Shown here one piece after another: positions 8,732 to 17,433 of a stretch of DNA of 64,000 nt (position 1 is its first letter; each line of letters begins with the position of its first letter). The notes beneath the pieces were generated by a model that saw only the letters and a list, made by a program, of their open reading frames with translations, did no database searches and was not told the origin of the DNA. The position numbers and the translations under genes were made by a program. This DNA comes from Dictyobacter formicarum (GTDB taxonomy: Bacteria; Chloroflexota; Ktedonobacteria; Ktedonobacterales; Ktedonobacteraceae). The stretch spans positions 124,001 to 188,000 of the forward strand of contig NZ_BNJJ01000011.1 of NCBI RefSeq assembly GCF_016587435.1. Reading direction: 5' to 3'.

Positions 8732-9790
8732 ATGATTCGCGAAGCTATTGCTCATATCGCGATGGGGGCTACCCTCGGCACAGAGGAAGCGGCAGCCGCC
8801 ATGGAAGAAATTATGACTGGCGCGGCAACGCCTTCTCAGATCGGTGCTTTTCTGACCGCTTTACGTATGCGTCCAGGTGCTGAGACGGTAGAAGAAATTG
8901 CTGGCATGGCCCTGGTGATGCGCGATAAAGCTGTCCAGGTCCATCTAGACGGGCAAGCTGCGATTCAGGCACTGGATACCTGTGGCACCGGTGGAGATGG
9001 CTCGGGCACGTTAAATGTCTCAACGGCAGCCGGTATTATTGCCGCCGCTGCCGGTGCCACTATTGCTAAACATGGTAACCGCTCGGCCACTAGCAAATGT
9101 GGTAGCGCGGATGTATTGGAAGCTCTGGGAGTGAAGATCGATCTTGAACCCAAAGCGCTGGCCCACAGCATTCATGAGTGTGGCTTTGGCTTTATGTTTG
9201 CACAGATCTATCATCCAGCCATGAAATATGTCGGTCCGACGCGCCGCGAAATCGGCATTCGCACCGCTTTCAATATCCTGGGTCCGCTAACCAATCCTGC
9301 CCATACACCCTATCAGGTGCTGGGTGTGGCGGATAGCTCATTGATGCAAAAGATGGGCGAAGTCCTGTTGCGCCTGGGTTGCAAACATGCGTTGATTGTA
9401 CATAGTGAGGATGGCATAGATGAGTGCTCAATCAGTGCTCCTACTCATATTTGTGAGGTGCGCGTTGGACAGGACCTACGCAGCTATACGATCACACCAG
9501 AGGATGTTGGACTGAGCAGTGCCAGTAACTTACAGAGCATTCAGGGAGGAGATCCAGCTCATAATGCCGCCATTCTACGCGAGATCCTCTCAACGTATAA
9601 TGCCAATCCAGCTACAGATATGATTTGTCTCAATGCTGCGGCAGCCTTAATGGCCAATGAGCAGGTCGCATCCTTTAAAGAAGGATTTAAACTAGCACAG
9701 TCGACGTTACAGGAAGGTAAGGCCAAACGCAAATTAGCTGAGGTCATTGAGTGTTCACAGGCATATGGTAGGTGGAAACATGTTTCTTGA
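8732..9790 (+). CDS. trpD: Anthranilate phosphoribosyltransferase
   Basis: A 352-residue enzyme transferring phosphoribose from PRPP to anthranilate. The PRPP-binding motif GTGGDGSGT is at residues 85-93, followed by KHGNRS, and the family segments GPTRREIGIRT and FNILGPLTNP are present. GGGAGG lies 11 bases before the ATG used here; an in-frame TTG at 8726 sits only five bases from it and is a possible alternative start. The stop codon overlaps the start of trpCF by 11 bases, indicating translational coupling. Confidence 0.97.
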   Translation: MIREAIAHIAMGATLGTEEAAAAMEEIMTGAATPSQIGAFLTALRMRPGAETVEEIAGMALVMRDKAVQVHLDGQAAIQALDTCGTGGDGSGTLNVSTAAGIIAAAAGATIAKHGNRSATSKCGSADVLEALGVKIDLEPKALAHSIHECGFGFMFAQIYHPAMKYVGPTRREIGIRTAFNILGPLTNPAHTPYQVLGVADSSLMQKMGEVLLRLGCKHALIVHSEDGIDECSISAPTHICEVRVGQDLRSYTITPEDVGLSSASNLQSIQGGDPAHNAAILREILSTYNANPATDMICLNAAAALMANEQVASFKEGFKLAQSTLQEGKAKRKLAEVIECSQAYGRWKHVS

Positions 9791-11231
9791 TCGTATCGTT
9801 AATCAGACTCGTATAGATTTAATTCAGCGCAAAATAGATCTGCCACTGGAGCAGATTAAACAACAGGCACTGGAGCAATCACGCACACGAGATGTACTGG
9901 AAGCATTTGAACCTCAGGGCCGGGTACATCTGATTGCCGAGGTTAAACGTGCTTCACCATCCAAAGGCTTGCTGGCACCTGACCTGGATCCGGTTGCCAC
10001 GGCCATGCTCTATGAGCAAAATGGAGCAACCGTTATTTCAGTATTAACAGAACCGCACTTCTTTCTGGGGTCGCCTGACTACTTAACCGCCATCAAGAAC
10101 GCGGTCAGTGTGCCTGTCTTGCGCAAAGATTTTATTATTGACGAGTACCAGATCTATGAAGCCAGGGCCTGGGGCGCCGACATGGTCCTGCTGATTTGTG
10201 CCATTCTGGATGATCAGCAACTAAGGCATCTATTACAGGTGGCGACCAGTTTGCGGATGCGCGCACTGGTCGAGGTTCATAGTCAGGAAGAGGCGCGCCG
10301 CGCCGTCGCTGCCGGAGCCGTCATCATTGGCGTCAACAGCCGCAACCTGACCACGTTTGAGATGAATCCTTACCTGATCCGTGACATTCGACGGACACTG
10401 CCCGGGGATCGCGTTATTGTGGCCGAAAGTGGCATCCATAACGCAGCCGATGTGCGCCGACTGGCCCGCTATGATGTGCAGGCGATGCTGGTTGGGGAGT
10501 CGCTAGTCGTCTCTAAAGATATTCCAACCCAGATTCAGATGCTATTACAGCATGCTAACCACACGACGCAGGTTAAGATCTGTGGTCTGCGTGAGCCAGA
10601 ACATATAAACGCAGCCATTGATGCCGGTGCCGACATGCTGGGCTTTATTTTCCATAAACCTAGTCATCGCTACATTCAGCCCGAACGCGTCTCAGAGGTA
10701 CTGGCTGCCAGTCAGAGCTATACACAGCCCCGTAAAGGTCAGGTTTTGCCTGATCTGGTGGGAGTCTTTGTTAACCAGGACGCTGATACGATCAATGCGA
10801 TTGCCGACCAGATTGGCCTGCACTATATCCAGCTTCATGGTAATGAAACGCCAGAGTTCTGTCAGCGTATCAAACGGCCCGTTATCAAGGCGCTTTCGCT
10901 GCAGCAGCCAGCGGACCTGGCGCGTCTGGCGGCATATCGGGATGTTACCTGGCGCCTCTTGATCGACACCCCCACAGCGGACTGGGGAGGCACTGGCCGT
11001 ACCGGGGATTGGGAACTAGCTCGCCTGGCAGCGCAACAAAGTAAAATCCTCCTGGCCGGCGGCCTCACAATAGAGAATGTCGCGACCGCCATTCGCCAGG
11101 TCCAGCCCTGGGGCATTGATGTTAGTAGCGGCGTTGAAACCGAGCGTAGAAAAGATAGTCAGAAGATAGCCGCCTTCATCGCGCAGGTGCGCCAGAGCGA
11201 GAATAATAAACAGGAACTACTGGAACACTAG
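9780..11231 (+). CDS. trpCF: Fused indole-3-glycerol-phosphate synthase / phosphoribosylanthranilate isomerase
   Basis: A 483-residue bifunctional protein carrying two consecutive steps in the natural order of gene names (TrpC then TrpF). Residues 1-255 are TrpC, with AEVKRASPSKG (K56), VPVLRKDF and AESGI. Residues 264-480 are TrpF, with KICGL (catalytic Cys268), LHGNE, and the catalytic Asp396 in LLIDTPTADWGGTG. The linker is only about ten residues (HANHTT). The start at 9780 overlaps the trpD stop and has AGGTGG just upstream. Fusion of these TIM barrels is known from Escherichia coli and some other bacteria. Here the flanking genes remain separate. Confidence 0.97.
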   Translation: MFLDRIVNQTRIDLIQRKIDLPLEQIKQQALEQSRTRDVLEAFEPQGRVHLIAEVKRASPSKGLLAPDLDPVATAMLYEQNGATVISVLTEPHFFLGSPDYLTAIKNAVSVPVLRKDFIIDEYQIYEARAWGADMVLLICAILDDQQLRHLLQVATSLRMRALVEVHSQEEARRAVAAGAVIIGVNSRNLTTFEMNPYLIRDIRRTLPGDRVIVAESGIHNAADVRRLARYDVQAMLVGESLVVSKDIPTQIQMLLQHANHTTQVKICGLREPEHINAAIDAGADMLGFIFHKPSHRYIQPERVSEVLAASQSYTQPRKGQVLPDLVGVFVNQDADTINAIADQIGLHYIQLHGNETPEFCQRIKRPVIKALSLQQPADLARLAAYRDVTWRLLIDTPTADWGGTGRTGDWELARLAAQQSKILLAGGLTIENVATAIRQVQPWGIDVSSGVETERRKDSQKIAAFIAQVRQSENNKQELLEH

Positions 11232-11339
11232 GCGGAATCCTCGTTTCGTTAACTCTCATGCTTTTCAGTAATCATAAATCTGGTCCTTCAGTGGGCACAT
11301 TAGTATCGTCATTCAGGGCAATAAGGGAAGAAGGCAAGT

Positions 11340-12575
11340 ATGCAAGATACAAAAATACACAATACTTATCAGCACAATCTTTATCCAGATGAGCGTGGGC
11401 GCTTTGGGGATTTTGGCGGCAAATTTGTGCCCGAAAATCTGATGGCAGCCCTGGCGGAACTGGAGACAGCTTATAAAGAGGCGATGCAAGATAAGGCATT
11501 TATAGATGAACTCAATCAGGAACTTGCCAGTTACGTCGGGCGGCCCACCACCCTGCACTATGTGCCACGTTTTTCGGAGATGGTGGGCAATAATGTTAAA
11601 GTCTATCTGAAACGCGAGGACCTGGCTCATACGGGTGCGCATAAGATCAATAATGCTCTGGGACAGGGCATGCTCGCCAAACGCATGGGTAAGCAGCGCA
11701 TCATTGCCGAGACCGGCGCGGGCCAGCACGGCGTAGCTACAGCTACGGTCTGTGCCAAACTAGGCCTCGACTGCATCATCTACATGGGTGAAGTGGACAT
11801 CCAGCGTCAGTCACTCAATGTCTTCCGTATGAAATTGCTGGGCGCAGAGGTGCGGTCGGTCGATAGTGGCACCAGGACTCTCAAAGATGCCATTAATGAA
11901 GCCATCCGCGATTGGGTTACCAACGTCGAGACAACCTTCTACCTGTTTGGCACCGCCGCTGGACCCGCTCCTTATCCACGTATAGTACGTGATTTTCAGG
12001 CGGTGATCGGTCGCGAGGCGCGCCAGCAAATCATGCAGCAAGAGGGGCGCTTACCAGATCAGATCTATGCCTGTGTTGGTGGTGGCAGCAATGCCATTGG
12101 CATCTTCTATCCCTTTGCCGATACCAACGAGGTTGAACTGATCGGCGTAGAGGCCGGTGGCACCAGCATGGAGCCAGGCATGCATGCATCTACTCTGGTC
12201 GCTGGCCGCCCGGGTGTCCTCCACGGCGCCATGAGCTATCTCCTGCAAAACGAAGATGGCCAGATTCTGGACACGCATAGCATCTCAGCCGGCCTGGACT
12301 ATCCAGGTGTAGGACCAGAGCATAGCTATCTCAAAGATAGTGGACGCGCCAGCTACGTCACAGCGACCGATGCCACCGCCCTCAAAGGTCTGGAAGCCCT
12401 CAGCCGTACCGAAGGCATTATCCCGGCCCTCGAATCTGCGCACGCCATCGGCTATGTGTTGGAACAGGGCGAGCAGGGCAAGCTCGCAGAAGGCTCACTA
12501 ATCGTCATTAATCTTTCAGGTCGTGGCGATAAAGATATGATGACCGTCGCCAAAGCCTTCAATGTCAATCTGTAA
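11340..12575 (+). CDS. trpB: Tryptophan synthase beta subunit
   Basis: A 411-residue PLP enzyme of the TrpB1 type that joins indole and serine. The PLP lysine is K102 in HTGAHKINN, the catalytic Glu is E124 in AETGAGQHG, and the phosphate-binding GGGSNAIG loop is near residue 245. It pairs with TrpA and channels indole between the active sites. The loop read as GSVVGPHPYP in many TrpB proteins is [10 protein letters not shown] here, a modest departure. GGGAAG precedes the ATG. A 108-base gap separates it from trpCF, with no terminator in it. Confidence 0.97.
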   Translation: MQDTKIHNTYQHNLYPDERGRFGDFGGKFVPENLMAALAELETAYKEAMQDKAFIDELNQELASYVGRPTTLHYVPRFSEMVGNNVKVYLKREDLAHTGAHKINNALGQGMLAKRMGKQRIIAETGAGQHGVATATVCAKLGLDCIIYMGEVDIQRQSLNVFRMKLLGAEVRSVDSGTRTLKDAINEAIRDWVTNVETTFYLFGTAAGPAPYPRIVRDFQAVIGREARQQIMQQEGRLPDQIYACVGGGSNAIGIFYPFADTNEVELIGVEAGGTSMEPGMHASTLVAGRPGVLHGAMSYLLQNEDGQILDTHSISAGLDYPGVGPEHSYLKDSGRASYVTATDATALKGLEALSRTEGIIPALESAHAIGYVLEQGEQGKLAEGSLIVINLSGRGDKDMMTVAKAFNVNL

Positions 12576-12701
12576 TTATTGAAAGTGGCCTGGACCAGGC
12601 GTGCAGAGGGCCAGACAATCCTTTAGAAAACTATCCTTTGAAAAAGGAAGCAATGGCTGGCCCGGCCCGCTACGCTATGTCGCTTATAGCAGGAGAAAAT
12701 C

Positions 12702-13562
12702 ATGGACGCAATCACAGGTAGCGTTATTGAAGAACAAGGTAGCCAGTATATACCGGCCCATAAAATCACTCGGGCCTTTGAACGTGCCCGGCAAGAGGGA
12801 CGTGGAGTACTCATCCCTTATTTCATGTGTGGCTATCCAGACGCCGAGACTTCGGTCGAGATCATTCTGGCCGCAGCTGAAGGTGGAGCAGACATCATTG
12901 AACTGGGGATGCCATTTAGTGATCCTCTTGCAGATGGTGCTACAATTCAGCATGCGGGACACATCGCCCTGGAAAATGGCATGAGTATTCGGGGATGCAT
13001 GAGCATCGCCAAAGAGGTCGCGTCCAAAAGTGACGTCACCCTGCTCTTGATGGGCTATTACAATCCGGTCCTTTCCTATGGCCTGGAACGCTTTTGCGCT
13101 ACCGCCCGGGCCAATGGTATTAGCGGCTTGATTATTCCAGATCTACCCGCGGAGGAGGCAGATCCTCTACAGGAAGTAGCCTATCGCTACGGTCTGGCGC
13201 TAATCTTCCTGGTTCCACCTACCGCACCGGATGAGCGTATCACGATGGCGGCCCGGCGAACGGCTGCTGGCCCGGGTGGCTTCATCTACTGTGTATCGCT
13301 CAGTGGGGTCACCGGTTCCCGTCAGGAACTGCCAACCCATCTGCAAAACTTTATCAAACGCATCCGCACAGCGACGCAGGAGCAACATCTGCCCCTGGCG
13401 GTTGGCTTTGGTCTCTCGACACCAGAACATATCGCCACCGTCACCAGCTATGCGGAAGGGGCCGTCGTTGGTAGCGCCCTGGTGAACATAATAGACCAGC
13501 ACAAAGATGACAAACCGGCGGACGCTGTCAGAACCTATATTCAACATTTGCGCCAAAAGTAG
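12702..13562 (+). CDS. trpA: Tryptophan synthase alpha subunit
   Basis: A 286-residue TIM-barrel lyase that releases indole from indole-3-glycerol phosphate and passes it to TrpB. The catalytic residues are visible: E67 in IELGMPFSDPLADG and D147 in LIIPDLP. The phosphate-binding segments GVTGSR and VGFGLSTPEH are also present. AGGAG lies six bases upstream of the ATG. An N-terminal extension of about 18 residues precedes the conserved part. It follows trpB by 126 bases on the same strand. Confidence 0.97.
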   Translation: MDAITGSVIEEQGSQYIPAHKITRAFERARQEGRGVLIPYFMCGYPDAETSVEIILAAAEGGADIIELGMPFSDPLADGATIQHAGHIALENGMSIRGCMSIAKEVASKSDVTLLLMGYYNPVLSYGLERFCATARANGISGLIIPDLPAEEADPLQEVAYRYGLALIFLVPPTAPDERITMAARRTAAGPGGFIYCVSLSGVTGSRQELPTHLQNFIKRIRTATQEQHLPLAVGFGLSTPEHIATVTSYAEGAVVGSALVNIIDQHKDDKPADAVRTYIQHLRQK

Positions 13563-13626
13563 CTCAAGCCTGTAAATGAAGGTCTCAGCGAACCATCACC
13601 TGTAGTGGTATATAAACCGAAGCACA

Positions 13627-13670
13627 TATCATCTGCACATAGGAGCAGTCACACTAACGGTCAGATGATA
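13627..13670 (+). other. Stem-loop between trpA and aroH
   Basis: TATCATCTG (13627-13635) and CAGATGATA (13662-13670) are exact inverted repeats around a 26-base loop, followed by CAGGTAAAAA without a U-run. It may be an mRNA stability element. The gap of about 210 bases could also hold a secondary promoter for aroH-aroF, but none is clear. Confidence 0.4.
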
Positions 13671-13776
13671 CAGGTAAAAAATTGCCATCATCCTTTACAA
13701 TGGAATAAACATCCGTCTGGCTTTCTTTCTAAAGTTAGAGATGTTACCCCTCCATTGTGAAAGGGATGAAGAAGTG

Positions 13777-14145
13777 ATGTATTGTCGAGGAATTCGTGGC
13801 GCAACCACGATAGAACATAATGATCGCGAGGAAATTCTTGCGGCCACCAAAGAGCTACTTGAGTTGCTGATCGAAAAAAATGACCTGAAGGTCGAGGATA
13901 TTGCCAGTGTGATATTCTCACTAACAGAAGATCTGGATGCAGAATTTCCAGCGGTCGCTGCCAGAGCATTGGGATGGACCGAGACAGCGCTAATGTGCAC
14001 TCGCGAGATTCCAGTACCAAATAGCCTGCAAAAATGTATTCGTGTACTCATACATGTGAATACAACCCGTAGTGCTCAAGAGATACAACATGTCTATATT
14101 AAAAAGGCGATAAATTTACGTCCCACCTTTGGTGTGGATGCGTAA
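13777..14145 (+). CDS. aroH: Chorismate mutase, AroH type
   Basis: A 122-residue monofunctional chorismate mutase of the trimeric AroH family. It converts chorismate to prephenate, the branch toward Phe and Tyr. I start at the ATG at 13777, which gives the canonical beginning [11 protein letters not shown]. Active-site residues equivalent to those of the Bacillus enzyme are R7, E77 and R89 ([10 protein letters not shown]). It competes with TrpE for chorismate, and its place behind trpA suggests the cluster balances both branches. The ribosome-binding site is weak (GGATGAAG). Confidence 0.93.
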   Translation: MYCRGIRGATTIEHNDREEILAATKELLELLIEKNDLKVEDIASVIFSLTEDLDAEFPAVAARALGWTETALMCTREIPVPNSLQKCIRVLIHVNTTRSAQEIQHVYIKKAINLRPTFGVDA

Positions 14146-14339
14146 TTGAGGTAGGGCCATTCTCTGGGAAATGGAATGAATTAACACAATGAGAGTGCAA
14201 GCACCGGCAATCATGACAAAGAGGTCACGATGGACCGTTCATGCGCCATACGTCTGCTCAGACTTTATGGATTGGCGCCTGGCGCTTATCCTTGTCCCCG
14301 ACCTCTATGATTTTGATGTATGTAAAGGAGTAATTTTTC

Positions 14340-15419
14340 ATGATTGTCGTGATGAAAGCAAATAGTAACGAGGCTGACATTCAACATGTATTGACCTTTT
14401 TAGAAAAGCATGGCCTGACGGGCCATTTGTCACAAGGGGTAGAACGCACCGTTATCGGTGTGCTTGGCGCGATCGGCCCCACTGGCGCCCCCGGTAGTAT
14501 CGGTGGTATCAATCCTGCCATTGGTGAAGCGCTTGAGGGTATGCCAAACGTGGAGAATGTTGTTCGTGTCTCCAAACCTTATAAGCTGGCTAGCCGCGAG
14601 TTCCATCCAGAGGATACGGTGGTAGAGGTTCCAGCAGCCTGCGTCGCCGGTGGCGTGGTGCGTATCGGTGGTCCCGAGGTGGTCATGATGGCGGGCCCCT
14701 GTACTGTTGAAACCGAACAACAGTTGATGACTACGGCCGCCGCGGTGCGCAAGGAGGGAGCGGTTATTTTACGAGGTGGCGCCTTTAAGCCATCTACCTC
14801 GCCATACGGATTCCGTGGACTGGGTGAGGAAGGCCTGAAGTTGCTGGCGAAAGCACGCGACGAGTTTGGTATGGCGATCATCACCGAAGTTATGACCCCA
14901 ACTGATGTCGCTATGGTCTGTGAGTATGCCGACATCCTCCAGGTTGGTACGCGCAACATGCAGAACTATATGTTGCTGGACGAAGTTGGGCGTACTCGCA
15001 AACCAGTCGTACTGAAACGCGGTATGTCCTCCACCTTCGAAGAATGGCTGCTGGCCGCCGAATATATACTCTCTCAGGGCAATCGCAACGTTATCCTGTG
15101 TGAACGTGGTATCCGCACCTTCGAGAAAACTACCCGCAATACCATGGATATCAGCGCGATTCCATTGATCAAACGCCTTTCTCACCTGCCGATCATCTCC
15201 GATCCCAGTCAGGGTACCGGTCGCCGCGATATCGTTGGTCCCATGTCACTGGCTTCAATTGCCGCGGGCACAGATGCGCTACTGATTGAGGTCCATCCTA
15301 ATCCAGATGAGGCCCTTAAAGATGGTGCGCAATCAATCACCATTGATCAGTTCCGTCAGCTTATGCCACAGGTTCACGCCGTCGCATCCGCTATCGGCCG
15401 CCAACTGGTCACCAGATAA
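14340..15419 (+). CDS. aroF: 3-deoxy-7-phosphoheptulonate synthase, AroA-I-beta/KDPS-like type
   Basis: A 359-residue DAHP synthase catalysing the first shikimate-pathway step (PEP plus erythrose 4-phosphate). Residues 1-90 are the ferredoxin-like regulatory domain (MIVVMKANSNEADI, ERTVIGVLG, PYKLASREFHPEDT). The remainder is the KDPS-like barrel with AGPC (118-121), RGGAFKPSTSPYGFRG, GTRNMQNY and DPSQGTGRR. AAAGGAG is nine bases before the ATG. In the regulatory domain an unusual glycine-rich stretch (about 42-60, GAIGPTGAPGSIGG) replaces the usual short turn. As the last gene of the cluster it supplies chorismate precursors to the genes upstream. Confidence 0.96.
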   Translation: MIVVMKANSNEADIQHVLTFLEKHGLTGHLSQGVERTVIGVLGAIGPTGAPGSIGGINPAIGEALEGMPNVENVVRVSKPYKLASREFHPEDTVVEVPAACVAGGVVRIGGPEVVMMAGPCTVETEQQLMTTAAAVRKEGAVILRGGAFKPSTSPYGFRGLGEEGLKLLAKARDEFGMAIITEVMTPTDVAMVCEYADILQVGTRNMQNYMLLDEVGRTRKPVVLKRGMSSTFEEWLLAAEYILSQGNRNVILCERGIRTFEKTTRNTMDISAIPLIKRLSHLPIISDPSQGTGRRDIVGPMSLASIAAGTDALLIEVHPNPDEALKDGAQSITIDQFRQLMPQVHAVASAIGRQLVTR

Positions 15420-15430
15420 TAGAGATGCTA

Positions 15431-15490
15431 TTCATGCAAAGCACAAACATGTCCCGGATGTGATCGGGACATGTTTGTGCTTTGCATGAA
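15431..15490. terminator. Very long bidirectional hairpin between aroF and queD
   Basis: A perfect 26-bp stem (15431-15456 with 15465-15490) closes an eight-base loop GATGTGAT. It lies 11 bases after the aroF stop and 7 bases before the queD stop, so it separates converging genes. Neither side has a good U-run, so it may act as a transcription block or RNA end stabiliser. Confidence 0.75.
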
Positions 15491-15497
15491 TCTTCAG

Positions 15498-15998
15498 TTA
15501 TAAATGCAACTCTTGCCGATAGAAAGCCATCTGCGTGGGAGCTTCTTCGACCCCTACCATGATGCTATGTAGGCCTGCTGTGGGATACTCTTCAAGTACC
15601 TGGCATAATTTTTCACAGATATATTGTGCCAACAGTTCAGAAGTAGAATTTTCAATCGGCAATTCGGCGACATCGGATAGCGGAAAAACATAACGCCTCT
15701 CACGAAAACGAATTTCCCAGCCATCTGGCAAACGCGTTAACTCCAGGTGAGGATTGCGCAGAGGCAATAAGAAACGATGGTCTAGCTGCTGGCAAATCTC
15801 CTTCGTACGCTTCTTCAAGATCGTAAAGTCAAAGACCAGGCTATCGGGACCAAGCTCGCCTTCTACCTCAACTAACACACCATAATTATGCCCGTGTAAA
15901 CGCTCGCATTTTCCGCTATATGTAATAAAATGAGCAGAACTAAAATTCAGGTAGCCACCTTCTACCTTTACCTTTCGCATAATCTGCGTACCAGCCAT
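15498..15998 (-). CDS. queD: 6-carboxytetrahydropterin synthase (6-pyruvoyl-tetrahydropterin synthase family)
   Basis: A 166-residue T-fold enzyme. The zinc ligands are H23 (FSSAHF) and H35/H37 (RLHGHNY), with catalytic C31 in the CxxxHGH motif typical of QueD, which makes 6-carboxytetrahydropterin for queuosine. It ends with the pterin-anchoring Glu in VGVEEAPTQMA. There is no queC, queE or folE nearby, so the queuosine assignment rests on the Cys motif alone; a biopterin-type role is possible. The Met at residue 7 is an alternative start. It converges with aroF across a shared hairpin. Confidence 0.85.
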   Translation of the reverse strand: MAGTQIMRKVKVEGGYLNFSSAHFITYSGKCERLHGHNYGVLVEVEGELGPDSLVFDFTILKKRTKEICQQLDHRFLLPLRNPHLELTRLPDGWEIRFRERRYVFPLSDVAELPIENSTSELLAQYICEKLCQVLEEYPTAGLHSIMVGVEEAPTQMAFYRQELHL

Positions 15999-16272
15999 AC
16001 CAGGGACCTCGTTTCCTCATAGAATGCTTTTCTTCTGCCTGTGCCGCATGGCATGCTCTGTGCTACCTCATCTATACGTTTTTTCGTATACGGCACCGGT
16101 CAAAAATAACCATACTCACAGAATATCATTGCTCAAACAGAGGCACAAGAGCGGAACCCGCCATATATAGTGTCCTTATGGTAATAAAAGTCTACCTCAT
16201 CAGAATATGATATACTGTGAAAAAGCTAGCAGGAGCCCTTCCTGCTCAAACCACAAAGGAGAGAGGCAAGCA

Positions 16273-16593
16273 ATGAAAGTTGTTGACACCTTCGCAGCTA
16301 TGCAAAAGCTCTTCAACCCAGCAGCGGCGGCTGGTTTGAATAAGACCATCCAGCTGAATATCACGGGCGAGGACGCAGGAGTCTATGCCTTAAAAATTGA
16401 GAACCAGGCCTGCGAACTTGTCCCCCCCGAATCCATCAAACCCGACCTTACCCTGACGATGAGCGACCAGGATTGGATTGCCATTACCCAGGGTCAGCTC
16501 AATCCGATGAACGCCTTTTTATCAGGCAAAATCAAGGCAACAGGTGATATGATGCTTGCTATGAAGATTCCTAATCTTTTCTCAACGAAATAA
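16273..16593 (+). CDS. SCP2 sterol-binding-domain protein
   Basis: A 106-residue single-domain protein of the SCP-2 lipid-transfer fold: an N-terminal helix (VVDTFAAMQKLF), a beta sheet with YALKIENQACEL, then DLTLTMSDQDWIAITQGQLNPMNAFLSGKIKATGDM (quoted here only as landmarks DWIAITQG and SGKIKATGDM) and a C-terminal hydrophobic tail. Such proteins bind fatty acids or other hydrophobic ligands in the cytoplasm. The start at 16273 has AAAGGAGAG nine bases upstream. It is monocistronic with its own terminator, and its partner is unknown. Confidence 0.88.
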   Translation: MKVVDTFAAMQKLFNPAAAAGLNKTIQLNITGEDAGVYALKIENQACELVPPESIKPDLTLTMSDQDWIAITQGQLNPMNAFLSGKIKATGDMMLAMKIPNLFSTK

Positions 16594-16625
16594 GAGAAAA
16601 GCGTTATTAGACTCCAGATAAAATC

Positions 16626-16665
16626 AAAAGGATGAATGCTGTTGATGCACAGTATTTATCCTTTT
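16626..16665 (+). terminator. Terminator of the SCP2 gene
   Basis: AAAAGGAT (16626-16633) pairs with ATCCTTTT (16658-16665), with a second short helix CTGT/ACAG inside. It lies 33 bases after the stop codon. Confidence 0.7.
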
Positions 16666-16794
16666 AACGCTTTTAAGGCATCAAAACTGATCAACCTTGC
16701 GGTACAACAAGGACCTATGGTATACTCCACATGACTAAGTTATGTCTTTGCCAGACACTTTTAGTATACGGCACACCGTAGAAAGGCGTCCGAC

Positions 16795-17289
16795 ATGGTT
16801 CTTAGGAGCAGTGAGTTACATCACAATCTTCAATATCTGGATGGCATGTTGACCACCCATGAGGCTGCGAAACATTTAGACCTGAGTTATTGGCACTTTA
16901 TGCATCTGGTAGAGGCCGGAAGAATCCCGGGAGTGCGAGTAGTTGATCGCTGGCTCTTTTCTCCGGACGACCTCAACGACTATAAACGCAGCAAATTTGG
17001 AGTCCTGGAAGACATGGCGAAAACAGCCCTCGAAAGTCCAGCCATCGGCCTGACAGAAAAGCAAGCCATCATCTGTCACCATCTCGTCGCCAACGAACGT
17101 CCTTCTGAAATTGCACGCAAGCTTCAACAATCCCGTCAAGCAGTTCATTCACAGATATCACTGATACGCGAAAAAGTTACACGCCTGCAAGCCTCTTCCA
17201 TTATCTCATCAGAATCAACCACGATAGGAAACACGCCACCCACCATTAAACGCACGACACGCGGAAAACGCACCCAGGCCTCGCTGTAA
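16795..17289 (+). CDS. Two-HTH DNA-binding protein (excisionase-like plus LuxR/sigma-r4-like)
   Basis: A 164-residue protein with two putative DNA-binding modules. Residues 17-65 resemble the MerR/excisionase helix-turn-helix (LTTHEAAKHLDLSYWHFMHL then GRIPGVRVVDRWLFSPDDL). Residues 85-125 resemble a LuxR or sigma-region-4 helix-turn-helix (GLTEKQAIICHHLVANERP, then SEIARKLQQSRQAVHSQI). The tail is basic and probably disordered. It is probably a transcription regulator rather than a true excisionase, since no integrase or attachment site is nearby. AAAGG precedes the ATG by about ten bases. The function is unknown. Confidence 0.75.
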   Translation: MVLRSSELHHNLQYLDGMLTTHEAAKHLDLSYWHFMHLVEAGRIPGVRVVDRWLFSPDDLNDYKRSKFGVLEDMAKTALESPAIGLTEKQAIICHHLVANERPSEIARKLQQSRQAVHSQISLIREKVTRLQASSIISSESTTIGNTPPTIKRTTRGKRTQASL

Positions 17290-17433
17290 AATAAGGAGCA
17301 TAGTGCCTGTATTGTTGCTGCATCTTTGTGCTGATCCAGACTTAGCGGATTGCTGTCTGGCAAGATAGCCATTACAGATCACAGGCATATAACCGTCACT
17401 ATAGCAGTCATTCCAGGCCGGAAGAGTGCAGCG

